A program made the translations under genes and the position numbers. This document shows positions 35,580 through 45,559 of a stretch of DNA of 64,000 bases, one piece after another. The stretch is from Salticus scenicus. Its lineage: Eukaryota > Arthropoda > Arachnida > Araneae > Salticidae. Each line of letters opens with the position of its first letter. Within the stretch, counting starts at the first letter, position 1. The notes below the pieces were generated by a model. That model was not told where the DNA came from. It did no database searches and saw nothing but the letters and a program-made list of their open reading frames with translations. The stretch covers positions 249,093,436-249,157,435 of the forward strand of contig OZ005648.1 of NCBI GenBank assembly GCA_963930645.1. Reading direction: 5' to 3'.

Positions 35580-36212
35580 TGTTGCGTACTTGGGGGTTCG
35601 TGAGTTGTCTGAGAATGAAAGGCCAAACGTACAAAAATTCAATAATTTATTCACAGAAAGTTCCAGAAAAATACAGGTCAATAAACCAATTATCAGCTTC
35701 AATTCAAGCAGTAACCACAGCTTAAACAACAGCTGTCAATAGCAAATCCACAGTACAAACTGTATAAGCAATAACACTTGAAGCAAGTCTCTCTCAAAGA
35801 GGCTTAAGAGCAATGCAAGCACTAGCGAAGCTGGCTGAGATCTGAACTGAACTGACTGCCTTGGCGAGGAAGCGCTCCTTATATGCTGTCCCATGGAACC
35901 CAGATTTTTCGAGAAAACTCTAGAAAGTGGTCAACCAATCAACTTACAGCTTCCATTTTTGGTATACCCCATATAAGGATTTTCTCGCCAAGGTCGCCAA
36001 AAAAATCGCCAAGGTGGGAAAAAGTCGCCAAATTTGGCGCCAAATCCATTACCTGCATTACTGGGGCTTTTTAATGCGTTTTTAAGGGAAAATAAGGCTA
36101 TTTCAACGCTAAAACGACTAGAAATGCACAAAATTAGCATTTTATCAACTTACTAAGCCTCTTTGAAAGAATTTATACAAAAATAAACACAATTACTTAC
36201 AATTTCGTAACA
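35580..36212 (-). repeat. 3' LTR of Gypsy 2 (633 bp)
   Basis: Plus strand TGTTGCGTAC...TTTCGTAACA. Differs from the partner LTR at about six sites, for example GCGTAC/GCATAC, TTCAATAA/TTCAGTAA and AATCCATT/AATCGATT. A polypurine tract (minus strand TTGGGAGGGGGGCAG) lies directly inside at 36213-36227. Confidence 0.93.
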
Positions 36213-36500
36213 CTGCCCCCCTCCCAAGGACTGCACGTCCCGGGCAGTGCAACCCTTGGTCAAGAGGCGAAACTAAACAAATTTACACAATCTGAAACAC
36301 AAAAACTAAGTTGCATATAACGATAAAATAGAAATACAAATCAAGTGAGAAATATTTACAAAATTCACAAATATGTTCAAATATTTATATACAAATATTT
36401 ACAAAATTCACAAATATGTACAAATATTTATATACAAATATTTACATTACGCATGCGCAAATTTTACCAGTATTTACATTTTTAATTTTTAATATTACCG

Positions 36501-36887
36501 TTACTTGTGGTACTTGGCTAGCCTATTATAGTGCACTACCTTCGGTTTTGATGAAGGTGTTTTAGTGATCCGCACCACTACATCATTCAGCCTTTTTAAG
36601 ACTGTGTATGGTCCGTCCCAGTTGCACTGTAACTTGGGAGAGAGTCCTTTGCGTCGAACAGGATTCCACAACCAGACCTTCTCTCCTTCCTGAAACTCAC
36701 GTTGCGTAGCCTTTAGATCGTACCTTGTCTTCATTTTCTCCGTTGCCATGTTAATCCGCTCCCGAGCAAAGTTGTGTATGTCCTCAAATCGTGCCTGGAG
36801 ATCTTGGATGTACTCCTCGGGCGATGAAGGCGCATCGGGTGGACAACCAAACAGGAGATCACATGGGCACGATTTGAGGACATACAC
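36501..36887 (-). CDS. Gypsy 2 integrase C-terminal region, partial
   Basis: Encodes the end of integrase: CDLLFGCPPDAPSSPEEYIQ, then a helical stretch, then the GPY/F-like segment WDGPYTVLKRLNDVVVRI and a basic end HYNRLAKYHK, followed by a stop. In this family that region helps choose the target site and bind the cDNA ends. The core catalytic domain that should precede it is missing; the first codons come from the unduplicated spacer and then run into the inverted copy. It is the leftover 3' end of pol, not a functional gene by itself. Confidence 0.8.
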   Translation of the reverse strand: MYVLKSCPCDLLFGCPPDAPSSPEEYIQDLQARFEDIHNFARERINMATEKMKTRYDLKATQREFQEGEKVWLWNPVRRKGLSPKLQCNWDGPYTVLKRLNDVVVRITKTPSSKPKVVHYNRLAKYHK

Positions 36888-36911
36888 AACTTTGCTCGGG
36901 AGCGGATTAAC

Positions 36912-37160
36912 ATGGCAACGGAGAAAATGAAGACAAGGTACGATCTAAAGGCTACGCAACGTGAGTTTCAGGAAGGAGAGAAGGTCTGGTTGTGGAATCC
37001 TCTTCGACGCAAAGGACTCTCTCCCAAGTTACAGTGCAACTGGGACGGACCATACACAGTCTTAAAAAGGCTGAATGATGTAGTGGTGCGGATCACTAAA
37101 ACACCTTCATCAAAACCGAAGGTAGTGCACTATAATAGGCTAGCCAAGTACCACAAGTAA
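36912..37160 (+). pseudogene. Inverted copy of the integrase C-terminus
   Basis: An 82-codon plus-strand frame identical to the end of the 36501-36887 frame but for one residue (NPLRRK versus NPVRRK). It exists only because of the inverted duplication and has no independent role that I can see. Confidence 0.85.
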
Positions 37161-37481
37161 CGGTAATATTAAAAATTAAAAATGTAAATACTGGTAAAAT
37201 TTGCGCATGCGTAATGTAAATATTTGTATATAAATATTTGTACATATTTGTGAATTTTGTAAATATTTGTATATAAATATTTGAACATATTTATGAATTT
37301 TGTAAATATTTCTCACTTGATTTGTATTTCTATTTTATCGTTATATGCAACTTAGTTTTTGTGTTTCAGATTGTGTAAATTTGTTTAGTTTCGCCTCTTG
37401 ACCAAGGGTTGCACTGCCCGGGACATGCAGTCCTTGGGAGGGGGGCAGTGTTACGAAATTGTAAGTAATTGTGTTTATTTT

Positions 37482-39233
37482 TTATCTTGGTAATAAAATC
37501 TGCCATCTGAAGCTTTTCCCATCATCAGATTCCCACTTTCTGTGTAATACGCCGTTTCTGATATGAAGAGAGTCCCAAAGTGCCCAATAACTTTTCGTAA
37601 TGGGACTAAATCCGGAAATGTCTTGCCAGGTAGGTTTGTTGCTGGTCGTTTCCTTCAGCTGTAATATTGGCTTTATGTCAGGATCTTCCAACTGGGCTTG
37701 TCTAAGTTCTTCGTCACTCCATTGATCGGGATCTTGTTCTGATGGTGTTGAGACAGTAACTTGGCGAGCAACTGGCTGTATTCTTTGGGGTCTATCTTTG
37801 GCTTTAGAGCTGTATTTATGATCTTCAGATGGAGGCTTCCGAAAGAAGGCAGCTGGATTTTCCCGAAGAGCTCCTTCTGCGTAGCATACTTCAGAGACAT
37901 TCTTGGTTGCTTCTCTAGGTGTTCTTACTGGGCAGCTTCGTTTGATATGCCCGTCTTTTCCACAGCCCCAGCATTTAGTTGTTGGAGTCTTCCCTTCTTT
38001 CTTACTCTCAAGAATGCGTAGTCTTCTATTAATTTCTGCAATCATTTTCAGAATCTCTTTAAAATCATCTTGAGAACGGTTCACTTTGTCTACTGTGCTG
38101 TTCGGACGATGTTCGTGAGAGGCTTGTTGGGCTGTCTCGAGCTTTAGGGCATACACCAAGGCTGACTCCACATCCTTCACGTCGGAGAGTCTGAGGGCTT
38201 TTTGAATATCTGGATCTCCGACAGCATCAATGAAATATTCTAGAGCCAGATCATTGCGTGTTTCAGGATGACAGTCTGAGAAAGCCAAATGTGAAAGCCG
38301 CTGGATGTTTGACGCCAGTTCCTGTAAGCTTTCCCCTGGTCTCTGACGACGGGACCTTAGCTGGAGTCGACTATATTCTTTGGACCATTTCGCTCCAAAA
38401 CGTAGCTCTAGTGCTCTGGTTACAGCTTCGAAGTCATATCGCTGTTCCTTCGAAAGGGTCTCCAGAATATCTGCGGCGTCGCCCCGCAACGATCCTACCA
38501 GATGAGCCGTCTTTGCAACAGAGGCCCAGCCGTTAGCTTCAGCTACGATGGAAAACTGCGTCTTATATACATGCCAGGAGGAACTGCCGTCGTAGGTAGA
38601 TAGCTTAATAAACTCGTGATTCTGGCTTCTTCTCTCTTTCTTTTCAGTTTCCTGGGGCATGGATTCTAACTTTTCTTCCACTTTTCTCTCCAGATCTTCT
38701 TCTATTCTCTTTTCCACTTTCAAAACTTTCTCTTCAAAATTTTCTTCTATCTTTATAACTTTCTCTTCAAAATTTTCTTCTATCTTTATAACTTTCTCTT
38801 CTATTCCATCCATTCTGTTTTCCATAACCGTTAATTTACCCTCGATTGATTCTTTCACCGTTGAAAGCTCTCTCTTCATCTCATCTTGATTAGATTTAAT
38901 TTCTTCCTGAACTTCACCCATAGTGTATTTCAACTCTCTTTGCGATGTTTCCATTTTCTCTTGTGCTACCTTCATTTCTTCAGTCAAACCGTCTTTCAAC
39001 TCTCTTTGCGATGTTTCCATTTTCTCTTGTGCTACCTTCATTTCTTCAGTCAAACCGTCTTTCAACTCTCTTTGCGATGTTTCCATTTTCTCTTGTGCTA
39101 CCTTCATTTCTTTCATCTCTTGACTCAGGCTATCCTTCATTTCTCTTTGCCCTTCTTTCGTTTCATTCATCTCGGTAGCTAAGCTTTCTAGAAGTTTCTT
39201 CATCTGTTCCTCCATAGCTCTAGTTATAACCAT
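37482..39233 (-). CDS. Gypsy 2 gag fused in frame to integrase N-terminus
   Basis: 583 codons, beginning at an ATG just inside the 5' LTR. Residues ~1-205 form a long charged coiled coil that includes three near-identical 22-residue units (AQEKMETSQRELKDGLTEE-like). Residues ~210-400 are a capsid-like domain (STYDGSSSWHVYKTQF). A CCHC zinc knuckle is at ~421-434 (CWGCGKDGHIKRSC). From ~500 the sequence is no longer gag: WSDEELRQAQLEDPDIKPIL and SYWALWDSLHIRNGVLHRKW are the pre-integrase region of pol. Protease, reverse transcriptase and RNase H were therefore removed by an in-frame deletion. The frame ends ILLPR* at the inverted duplication. It could still make a packaging-competent Gag. Confidence 0.88.
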   Translation of the reverse strand: MVITRAMEEQMKKLLESLATEMNETKEGQREMKDSLSQEMKEMKVAQEKMETSQRELKDGLTEEMKVAQEKMETSQRELKDGLTEEMKVAQEKMETSQRELKYTMGEVQEEIKSNQDEMKRELSTVKESIEGKLTVMENRMDGIEEKVIKIEENFEEKVIKIEENFEEKVLKVEKRIEEDLERKVEEKLESMPQETEKKERRSQNHEFIKLSTYDGSSSWHVYKTQFSIVAEANGWASVAKTAHLVGSLRGDAADILETLSKEQRYDFEAVTRALELRFGAKWSKEYSRLQLRSRRQRPGESLQELASNIQRLSHLAFSDCHPETRNDLALEYFIDAVGDPDIQKALRLSDVKDVESALVYALKLETAQQASHEHRPNSTVDKVNRSQDDFKEILKMIAEINRRLRILESKKEGKTPTTKCWGCGKDGHIKRSCPVRTPREATKNVSEVCYAEGALRENPAAFFRKPPSEDHKYSSKAKDRPQRIQPVARQVTVSTPSEQDPDQWSDEELRQAQLEDPDIKPILQLKETTSNKPTWQDISGFSPITKSYWALWDSLHIRNGVLHRKWESDDGKSFRWQILLPR

Positions 39234-39242
39234 TCACAGACA

Positions 39243-39260
39243 ATCCCACTTCTGACACCA
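39243..39260 (-). other. Primer-binding site of Gypsy 2 (tRNA-Leu type)
   Basis: Minus strand TGGTGTCAGAAGTGGGAT starts four bases inside the LTR. The form is that expected for a tRNA-Leu 3' end, as seen in other animal Gypsy elements. Confidence 0.75.
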
Positions 39261-39264
39261 GAAA

Positions 39265-39897
39265 TGTTGCATACTTGGGGGTTCGTGAGTTGTCTGAGAA
39301 TGAAAGGCCAAACGTACAAAAATTCAGTAATTTATTCACAGAAAGTTCCAGAAAAATACAGGTCAATAAACCAATTATCAGCTTCAATTCAAGCAGTAAC
39401 CACAGCTTAAACAACAGCTGTCAATAACAAATCCACAGTACAAACTGTATAAGCAATAACACTTGAAGCAAGTCTCTCTCAAAGAGGCTTAAGAGCAATG
39501 CAAGCACTAGCGAAGCTGGCTGAGATCTGAACTGAACTGACTGCCTTGGCGAGGAAGCGCTCCTTATATGCTGTCCCATGGAACCCAGATTTTTCGAGAA
39601 AACTCTAGAAAGTGGTCAACCAATCAACTTACAGCTTCCATTTTTGGTATATCCCATATAAGGATTTTCTCACCAAGGTCGCCAAAAAAATCGCCAAGGT
39701 GGGAAAAAGTCGCCAAATTTGGCGCCAAATCGATTACCTGCATTACTGGGGCTTTTTAATGCGTTTTTAAGGGAAAATAAGGCTATTTCAACGCTAAAAC
39801 GACTAGAAATGCACAAAATTAGCATTTTATCAACTTACTAAGCCTCTTTGAAAGAATTTATACAAAAATAAACACAATTACTTACAATTTCGTAACA
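39265..39897 (-). repeat. 5' LTR of Gypsy 2 (633 bp)
   Basis: Plus strand TGTTGCATAC...TTTCGTAACA, same length as the LTR at 35580-36212 and ~99% identical by eye. Confidence 0.93.
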
Positions 39898-39919
39898 CTA
39901 TTTATTTTTGTAAATTAAT

Positions 39920-40058
39920 TGTTGGTATGTAAATAATGATAATGCTCAAAGAGTTTTATAGAACGCCAATAGATGGCACTTTTTGTTCATTCTTTTCTTC
40001 TGTAACTGTACATATGTAAATAAAAGTTAGTTTCAGTCTAGCTCACGTGAGGTTAACA
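39920..40058 (+). repeat. Copia 5' LTR (~139 bp)
   Basis: TGTTGGTATG...GGTTAACA, followed after three bases by TTTGGTTGCAGTAGCGC, a Copia-type primer-binding site. AATAAAAG at ~40019 could be the polyadenylation signal. No partner LTR is in the window, so the limits are tentative. Confidence 0.6.
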
Positions 40059-40187
40059 TCATTTGGTTGCAGTAGCGCTGGTTGCGTTCGATCGGCGGCG
40101 AAAAACGAAATGACGCCGCGTTCCGGTAATTAAAAACTAAAAATGGATGAGTGAAAGTAGACCTTTAGTTTAAAAGAAAAATTAAAA

Positions 40188-41633
40188 ATGGATAAATTAG
40201 TCCCACGGAGTAATATTAATAGGAGTTGAAGGTCCAATGGGAGAAAGCTACGAAACTGTGATCTAAATTTTTGGTAAATATTGAGGGCGCCACTTGTCAT
40301 TCCTCCCTACTTCGGCGCGGATATACTGTTGTTTTCAATAGAATTTTGTTGAAGTACATTTAAAATTTTTTATTTTAAGCAATTTAATTTCTTTGTAAGT
40401 TCTTAAAACTGCATAATTCAGATGTTTCAAATAAATGCTTCGTTCCTAGTTGTAAAACAGGCTATGATAGTGATAAGAAAAACAAAAAAAAAGCCCTTGG
40501 AGAAAAATAAAGTCCGAGTTCGTGTTTTCTGCACCTAAAGTAAGTTTATTTTTTTTCTTTACGAAATTTCATCCATTCTCCTTCCTCCCAATTGTCTGTT
40601 TTAGCTAGCTTCAGTTCATAAGAATCGTCATTTTTTAAAAGCTTTCTTTCAAAGTAAAATGAGTATAAAATGGCTCTTAAAAAAAACATGTTGGTTAGAA
40701 TACTCTATTTAATGAAATTTACTTTCAATCGAAATTTTTTCAGCTTGATATTATTTTTTAAAAAATAATTAAAACGAGACATTTCCCCATTGAATAACAT
40801 TGCGGAAGCTGGAGAGAAGGAAGGATTGCACGCTGGCGCCCTCTGTAAACATTAGAAAACAACATCACAAAATTTCAGCGTTACCTTCTTCTCCTGTCTT
40901 TTTACTCCGTGATTAATCCCTTCAGTACTACTGTTAAATAATACGAACTACCCCACGTGGAGTTTAAAAATAAAAGCTGTTCTAACAATTAAAAAATTAT
41001 ATGATGTCGTAAGCAAAGAAGCAAGCGACTTAAAAGACCAAGAATTGGCTGAATGGGAAAATAAAAATGCAGAAGCTGTTTCCTACATCCTACTTTCGTT
41101 CGAACAGAGTCTCCAATTCGTCGATGAAGAAAACGCTAAGAAATTATGGGAGAAAATTAAATTACCATTTACCGGAAAACTAGGAGATCGGAAAATTGAT
41201 GCAAGCAATGAAATAAAAAATATTGAAATTAATCCAGAAGAAACAGTAACAAATTATATTACAATATCAAGAGGCTTGAACAAAATGTGCTTCACTTGGT
41301 CTGGAAATTACAGAGTGAGAAATCGTCTATTATACTGTGAGAGGAAAATTCTCGAAAATTAGAGAAATATTGAAAACTCAAAGGGAAAAGGATTTACATG
41401 AAATCCTGGAGATGTTACGTGAAAAAGAGAGAACAGTCCTGAAATCTAATGATTACCAAGGTACTAGAAGAGAAGAAGCATTCCATGTTAAAAATGAGAA
41501 CAAGAACAAAGTGAAAAGTTGTTTCATTTTTAAGAAAACGAATCATCTAGCTAAAAACTGCTATTTTAGGAATAAAAATGACTTTCCTCCGAACAATCAT
41601 GACAAAAGAACAGGTGCTTATAATAAGAATTAA
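40188..41633 (+). pseudogene. Copia gag, interrupted by a MITE and a frameshift
   Basis: The ATG at 40188 begins MDKL; the frame is broken after 16 bases by the 40204-40911 insertion. Removing that insert and one target-site copy continues the frame through NNTNYPTWSLKIKAVLTIK, KLYDVVSKEASDLKDQELAE and a gag-typical ISRGLNKMCFTWSGN to ~41362. A frameshift near 41300 moves the rest to 41337-41633 (GKFSKIREILKTQREK). The zinc knuckle there is CFIFKKTNHLAKNC: the second Cys is Phe, so it is probably non-functional. The frame ends before an (AATA)n run. Confidence 0.8.
40204..40911. mobile_element. hAT-like MITE in Copia gag
   Basis: Ends CACGGAGTAA on both sides, inverted. Terminal similarity extends ~90 bp through GGAG..GAAGGT, TGTGAT and GAGGGCGCCA. 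The 8-bp flanks ATTAGTCC (40196-40203) and ATTAATCC (40912-40919) differ at one base. An 8-bp target duplication is characteristic of hAT elements. 708 bp with no transposase frame. Confidence 0.75.
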
Positions 41634-41739
41634 AAATAAATAAATAAATAAATAAAAAATAAAAAAACAGTTTAAAAACAGAAACTCGAATTATACGAGT
41701 AAACATGATAATTTTGTACGCTCTACGAATAGAGAACAA

Positions 41740-42045
41740 TTTGACATTTCTGAAAATAATGTGTGGCTATTGGATTCAGGTTCGAGCTGCCATTTATCAA
41801 ATAATTTGATGTATTTTTGTGATTTTAATAGTGATAATGAATATATCAACTTAGCAGGTAAGAATTCTACTTTAACTTTTACTGGTACAGGAACTGTTCG
41901 TGCTAAAACACTGGTAAAAAATTCTCAAAATATTTTGACTATGAATGATTGTATTTATATTCCTGATTTGAGAAATAATTTTATTTCTGTAAGTAATTTA
42001 ATGGATAGGGGTTATAAGATTAAATCAAGTGAAAATCATATCTAG
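41740..42045 (+). pseudogene. Copia aspartic protease
   Basis: The frame contains WLLDSGSSCHLS, the Copia protease active site (DSG), followed by INLAGKNSTLTFTGTGTV and a conserved IYIPDLRNNFISVSNLMDRG end. A frame change after SENHI (~42045) separates it from the pre-integrase region. It lies in the expected position between gag and integrase. Confidence 0.85.
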
Positions 42046-42128
42046 TTCTAAGTAAAAATGATGAAATAGTATTAAAAGCTGTTAAAGTAAAAAATAGATC
42101 TGAAGTTATATTAGAACCTTACAATGAT

Positions 42129-43180
42129 ATGTCACCTGATTCTCTAGAATGTAACTTAATAAATAAATCGGAATCTTATGATATTTGGCACAAAAGACTT
42201 TGCCATTTAAATCCACAATATATGAAAAAAAAAAAAAAAAAAAAAATGCAAAATATTATTGGTATAATTTTAGAAATTCTAAAAATTTTAATTGTGAATC
42301 ATGTGACATGTGACATTAGTAAGTTAACTCGGAAAAAACATCCAAAAGTAAATTTTGATCAAAGTAGCTCTATATTAGAATTAATTCACGCTGATTTAGC
42401 AGGACCTATATAGGTTAATTCCTTAGGAAATTCTAAATAGTGTTTAGTATTAGTTGATGATTTTTCTGGGATGTATTTTATTTATTTTTTTAAACATAAG
42501 CATGAAGCATTTGATGCTTTTACTACGTTCAAAGAAAGATGTGAAAATCTGACGAATAAGAAAATTAAGCGTTTGAGAAGCGATAATGGTTTGGAATTTG
42601 TAAATGATGAATTTGAAAATTTTCTAGAAAAATCTGGCATAATACATGAAAAAACAGTACCATATAAACCTGAAAGCAACGGTATTGCAGAAAAATGTGT
42701 AAGAGTACTGGTAGAACGCGCAAGAACTTTGTTATATGATAGTAAATTGTCGCTTAGATCTTGGACGGAAGCCGTAAATTGTCGTACCCACTTTTCTAAT
42801 AACACACCGCGAAAAGGTAAACAAAAATTCTCCATCGAAATATGGACAGATAGGAAACCGAACTTAACTTATTTAAGAACGTTTGGTTGTTTAGGTTACT
42901 AGCACATTCCTAAACAATTCAGAAATAAACTCTATGTTCCCACTAAAAAAACTGTATTTATTTGTTATTCTAGAGATAGACGAGCTTACAGAATTTATGA
43001 TATCGATAAAAGGACAGTTATTGAAGAAAGATCAGTTAAATTTGATGAAACATTTAAAGGTAGTGAATTCCTAAAGAACGAAACCGAAACTTATTTGTGG
43101 GATATTAAAGAATTGATCCAGTTTAATGAATCTGATCTAAAACATGAAAACGAAATTTTTTCTCCACCCGAAAACTTAAA
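42129..43180 (+). pseudogene. Copia integrase, several breaks
   Basis: Begins with the GAG-pre-integrase zinc domain (YDIWHKRLCHLN, H and H; CDISK further on). A poly-A insertion (42225-42246) adds a Lys run in the middle. The first catalytic Asp is in LIHADLAGPI, followed by a TAG at 42412-42414. The second is in LRSDNGLEFVND and the Glu in SNGIAEKCVRVL within 42471-42902. A stop at 42901-42903 interrupts CLGY*HIPKQFRNKL; the frame then continues (FICYSRDRRAYRIYD) until the repeat boundary. All three catalytic acids are present, but the breaks make it inactive. Confidence 0.85.
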
Positions 43181-43182
43181 CT

Positions 43183-44810
43183 TCGCAGACGACTGTCTCG
43201 ACAGTGGAGCGGAAAGAAAACATCTGGAAATCATTAAGGTCACATGTTTTTGAACTGGGATTAAAAATTGCAAATTTCAAAATTCTTCAAATTTTCTCTC
43301 TCGCACACAAAACTTACTATACAGCCTGAATATCACAAGACGAACTTGCAGTTCAAATTTCAGCGATTTGGGTTAATAAACAAAAAATTTACATTTTAAT
43401 TGCAAATTAAATTTTATTCTAACACGCCTAATATATCTCTCGAAAGAGGATGCCAGTTTCTATAGTAACGAATACACTCAAGGTAAAATATTTCTTTTTC
43501 TTTTTACTTCCACTGGCCGACTACCGTAGGTAATAAAAGTATTGTATTCGGTCCAAAAATTCGATATCGAGATTTCATCCGATTTACATGTTTTAAGGTG
43601 TTCTGAGTCAAAAAAAGGAGGGGCGAAGTGGGAAAAAAATTAGAAATTAAGTTAGACCGTTCAAAATTGGTATATAGACTTTTGTGGGGTTTACAAGCCG
43701 AATGAGAATATTTTGGAAGGTGTAAAATTATTAGGGGGGCAAAAAGGGGGCAAGGGGGCAAAAAATTAGAAATTCAGTCAGACCATTCAAAATTGGTACA
43801 TATAGGTTTTGGGGGCGTACAAGTCGAACGAGGATATTTTCGAAAGTGTAAAATTATTAGGGGGGGGGCAGGGGGGACAAAAAATCTGAAATCGAGGTTA
43901 ACCGTTCAAAATTGGTATATATAGGTTTTGATGGCCTACGAGTCGAATGAGGATATTTTCGAAGGTGTGACATTATTAGGGGGAAAGGAGGCCAAAAAAT
44001 TAGAAATTGAGTGAAACCGTTCAAAATTTGTATACAGACGTTTGTGGGGTATACAAGCTGAATGAGGATATTTTCGAAGGTGTAAAATTATTGGGGGGGG
44101 GCGAAAATGGGGCAAGGGGGCAAAAAATTAGAAATTCAGTCAGACCATTCAAAATTGGTACATATAGGTTTTGGGGGCGTACAAGTCGAACGAGGATATT
44201 TACGAAAGTGTAAAATTATTAGGGGGGGCAGGGGGCAAAAATTAGAAATTGAGTTAGACCGTTCAAAATTGGTATATATAGGTTTTGGGTGCCTACAAGT
44301 CGAATGAGAATATTTTCGAAAGTGTAAAATTATTAGGGAGGCAAAGGGGGCAGGGAGCAAAAATTTAGTAATTGAGTTAGACCGTTCAAAATTGGTATAT
44401 GTAGGTTTTGGGGGCCTACGAGTCGAATGAAGATATTTTCAAAAGTGTAAAATTATAGGGGTAAAAAAAATAGAAATTGTGTTAGACCGTTAAAAATTGG
44501 TGTATAGACGTTTGTGGGGTTTACAAGCCCTTTGCTAAAGTCAGAATTTTGAAAGATCATAACACATAGTGAGCGAACAGGCTGTTTCAGATATTGAAAC
44601 GGGAAGAGGGCGCCGCGCCGTGGGCGCTACCGTGCAGGAGTTTACAGTGATTAAATATTTCAATAAAGCTATTTTCACTATAAGGCAATAACCTGTTGTA
44701 GGACCTGAAACGTGGAAAAGGTGCCGCAGTCGCCACCGAGCGGGAGTTTCGTAAAGTCGGATTTTTCAAGGATCGCGAACCAGCTGGTCGCTAAAGGCGT
44801 CTAGTCTGCA
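43183..44810. repeat. Composite repeat, copy 1 (blocks X-A-Y)
   Basis: Block X (43183-43620) contains GGTCACATGTTTTTGAA and TCGATATCGA. Minisatellite A fills 43620-44560. Block Y (44560-44810) carries GTTTCGTAAAGTCGGATTTT and GAACCAGCTGGTCGC. The same blocks recur in order at 45215-48230, so this is one family; minisatellites inside a non-coding element are often seen in Helitron-type elements, but I find no certain Helitron ends. Confidence 0.6.
43620..44560. repeat. Minisatellite A, ~8 copies of ~120 bp
   Basis: Unit: TTAGAAATTGAGTTAGACCG, TTCAAAATTGGTATATATAG, a CTACAAGTCGAATGAGGATA segment, TTTCGAAAGTGTAAAATTAT and a G-rich run of variable length. Short open frames across it are by-products. 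Confidence 0.88.
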
Positions 44811-45214
44811 ACAATAAAAGGAAAGGTTTGTCTTGTTGTCTGTCTGTTCTTCTATACGTTCAGCCCTATTGAACTCAGAAGTACAAAAATTGATATACGG
44901 ATGCTCAGGAGCCTTCCCGGGGGGCTCCTGAAAACAAAATTTGAAAAATTTGATTAGTTCCGGAGATATTAAGGAAAACGTCGACCTATGTCAATTAATA
45001 AACCAGTCAATTTTGAGCTTAAGATGCGTTTAAGGAACGTTAAATGGCTAAATAAATCACAAATATCGATCCAATCGCTTCAAATCTGGTACCAAATGAA
45101 AGGGGCGATTTTATTTTTAATCCAGCAGTGCAAACAGAATTTCAACACGACAATTAGATTTTTAAAATTAACTAAAGTATGAATTTTAGGTGGCAACAAA
45201 TCACTTGCATCGAA
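44811..45214. other. Spacer between composite copies, with a strong hairpin
   Basis: Contains CAGGAGCCTTCCCGG followed by GGGCTCCTG (about 44905-44930), an 8-9-bp perfect stem. A related GGGGCTCCT word occurs at ~49961. No coding region recognised. Confidence 0.4.
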
Positions 45215-45559
45215 AGAAAAGCAGACGATAGTCTCCACCGTCTGGAACGGAAAGAAAACATCTGGAACTAATTAAGGTCACATGTTTTTGAAGTGGGATT
45301 AAAAATTGCAATTTTCAAATTTTTTCAAATTTTCTCTCACGCACACAAAACTTAATATACAGCTTGTACATCACAAGATCAACTTGCAGTTCAAATTTCA
45401 TCCTTTTCGGATAATAAACAAAAACTTTACTTTTTTTTTTTTCCAAATTAAATTTTATTCTAACACGCCATCTATTTCTCGAAAGACGATAGGAGTTTCC
45501 ATGGCAACGAAATACATCTGAAGGTACTAAAAATAATTATAAAATAAAAAAATTTTTAT

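Larger units (their letters stand above)
36180..37483. repeat. ~600-bp inverted duplication inside Gypsy 2
   Basis: Left arm about 36180-36795 and right arm 36866-37483 are reverse complements around a 70-bp spacer (positions sum to 73661). The arms contain the integrase C-terminal coding region, the non-coding 3' region, the polypurine tract and the first ~33 bases of the LTR. Only a few substitutions separate them (for example GTCCCGGG/GTCCCGGGACATG near 36235 and 37425, and Val/Leu in the coding part). The right arm stops exactly where the gag-integrase fusion frame ends. Confidence 0.9.
35580..39897 (-). mobile_element. Ty3/Gypsy LTR retrotransposon 2, young, non-autonomous
   Basis: Two 633-bp LTRs enclose a 3.05-kb interior, with the 4-bp target duplication CTAT at 35576-35579 and 39898-39901. 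Read on the minus strand the order is LTR, primer-binding site, a gag frame fused to the start of integrase, an inverted duplicate segment, the integrase C-terminus, polypurine tract and LTR. Protease, reverse transcriptase, RNase H and the integrase catalytic core are absent. The LTRs differ at about six positions by eye (~99% identity), so insertion was recent and depended on enzymes from another copy. Confidence 0.92.
39920..43180 (+). mobile_element. Ty1/Copia LTR retrotransposon, truncated
   Basis: Plus-strand order: short LTR, primer-binding site, gag, zinc knuckle, protease, integrase. The element stops at ~43180 where a composite repeat begins, so reverse transcriptase, RNase H and the 3' LTR are missing. 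Copia order (integrase before reverse transcriptase) is clear. Gag is split by an inserted MITE; frameshifts, stops and a microsatellite (41634-41660) interrupt pol. A second scrap of the same family lies at 34893-34950. Confidence 0.85.

Noticed and set aside
38258..39182. Several plus-strand frames rich in Phe, Leu and Ser
   Set aside because: Antisense to the coiled-coil and capsid part of the Gypsy 2 gag; repeats in them mirror the gag 22-residue repeats.
40283..40843. A smaller element bounded by GAGGGCGCCA
   Set aside because: The inverted similarity extends further out to CACGGAGTAA with an 8-bp target duplication, so these are internal parts of the 40204-40911 element.
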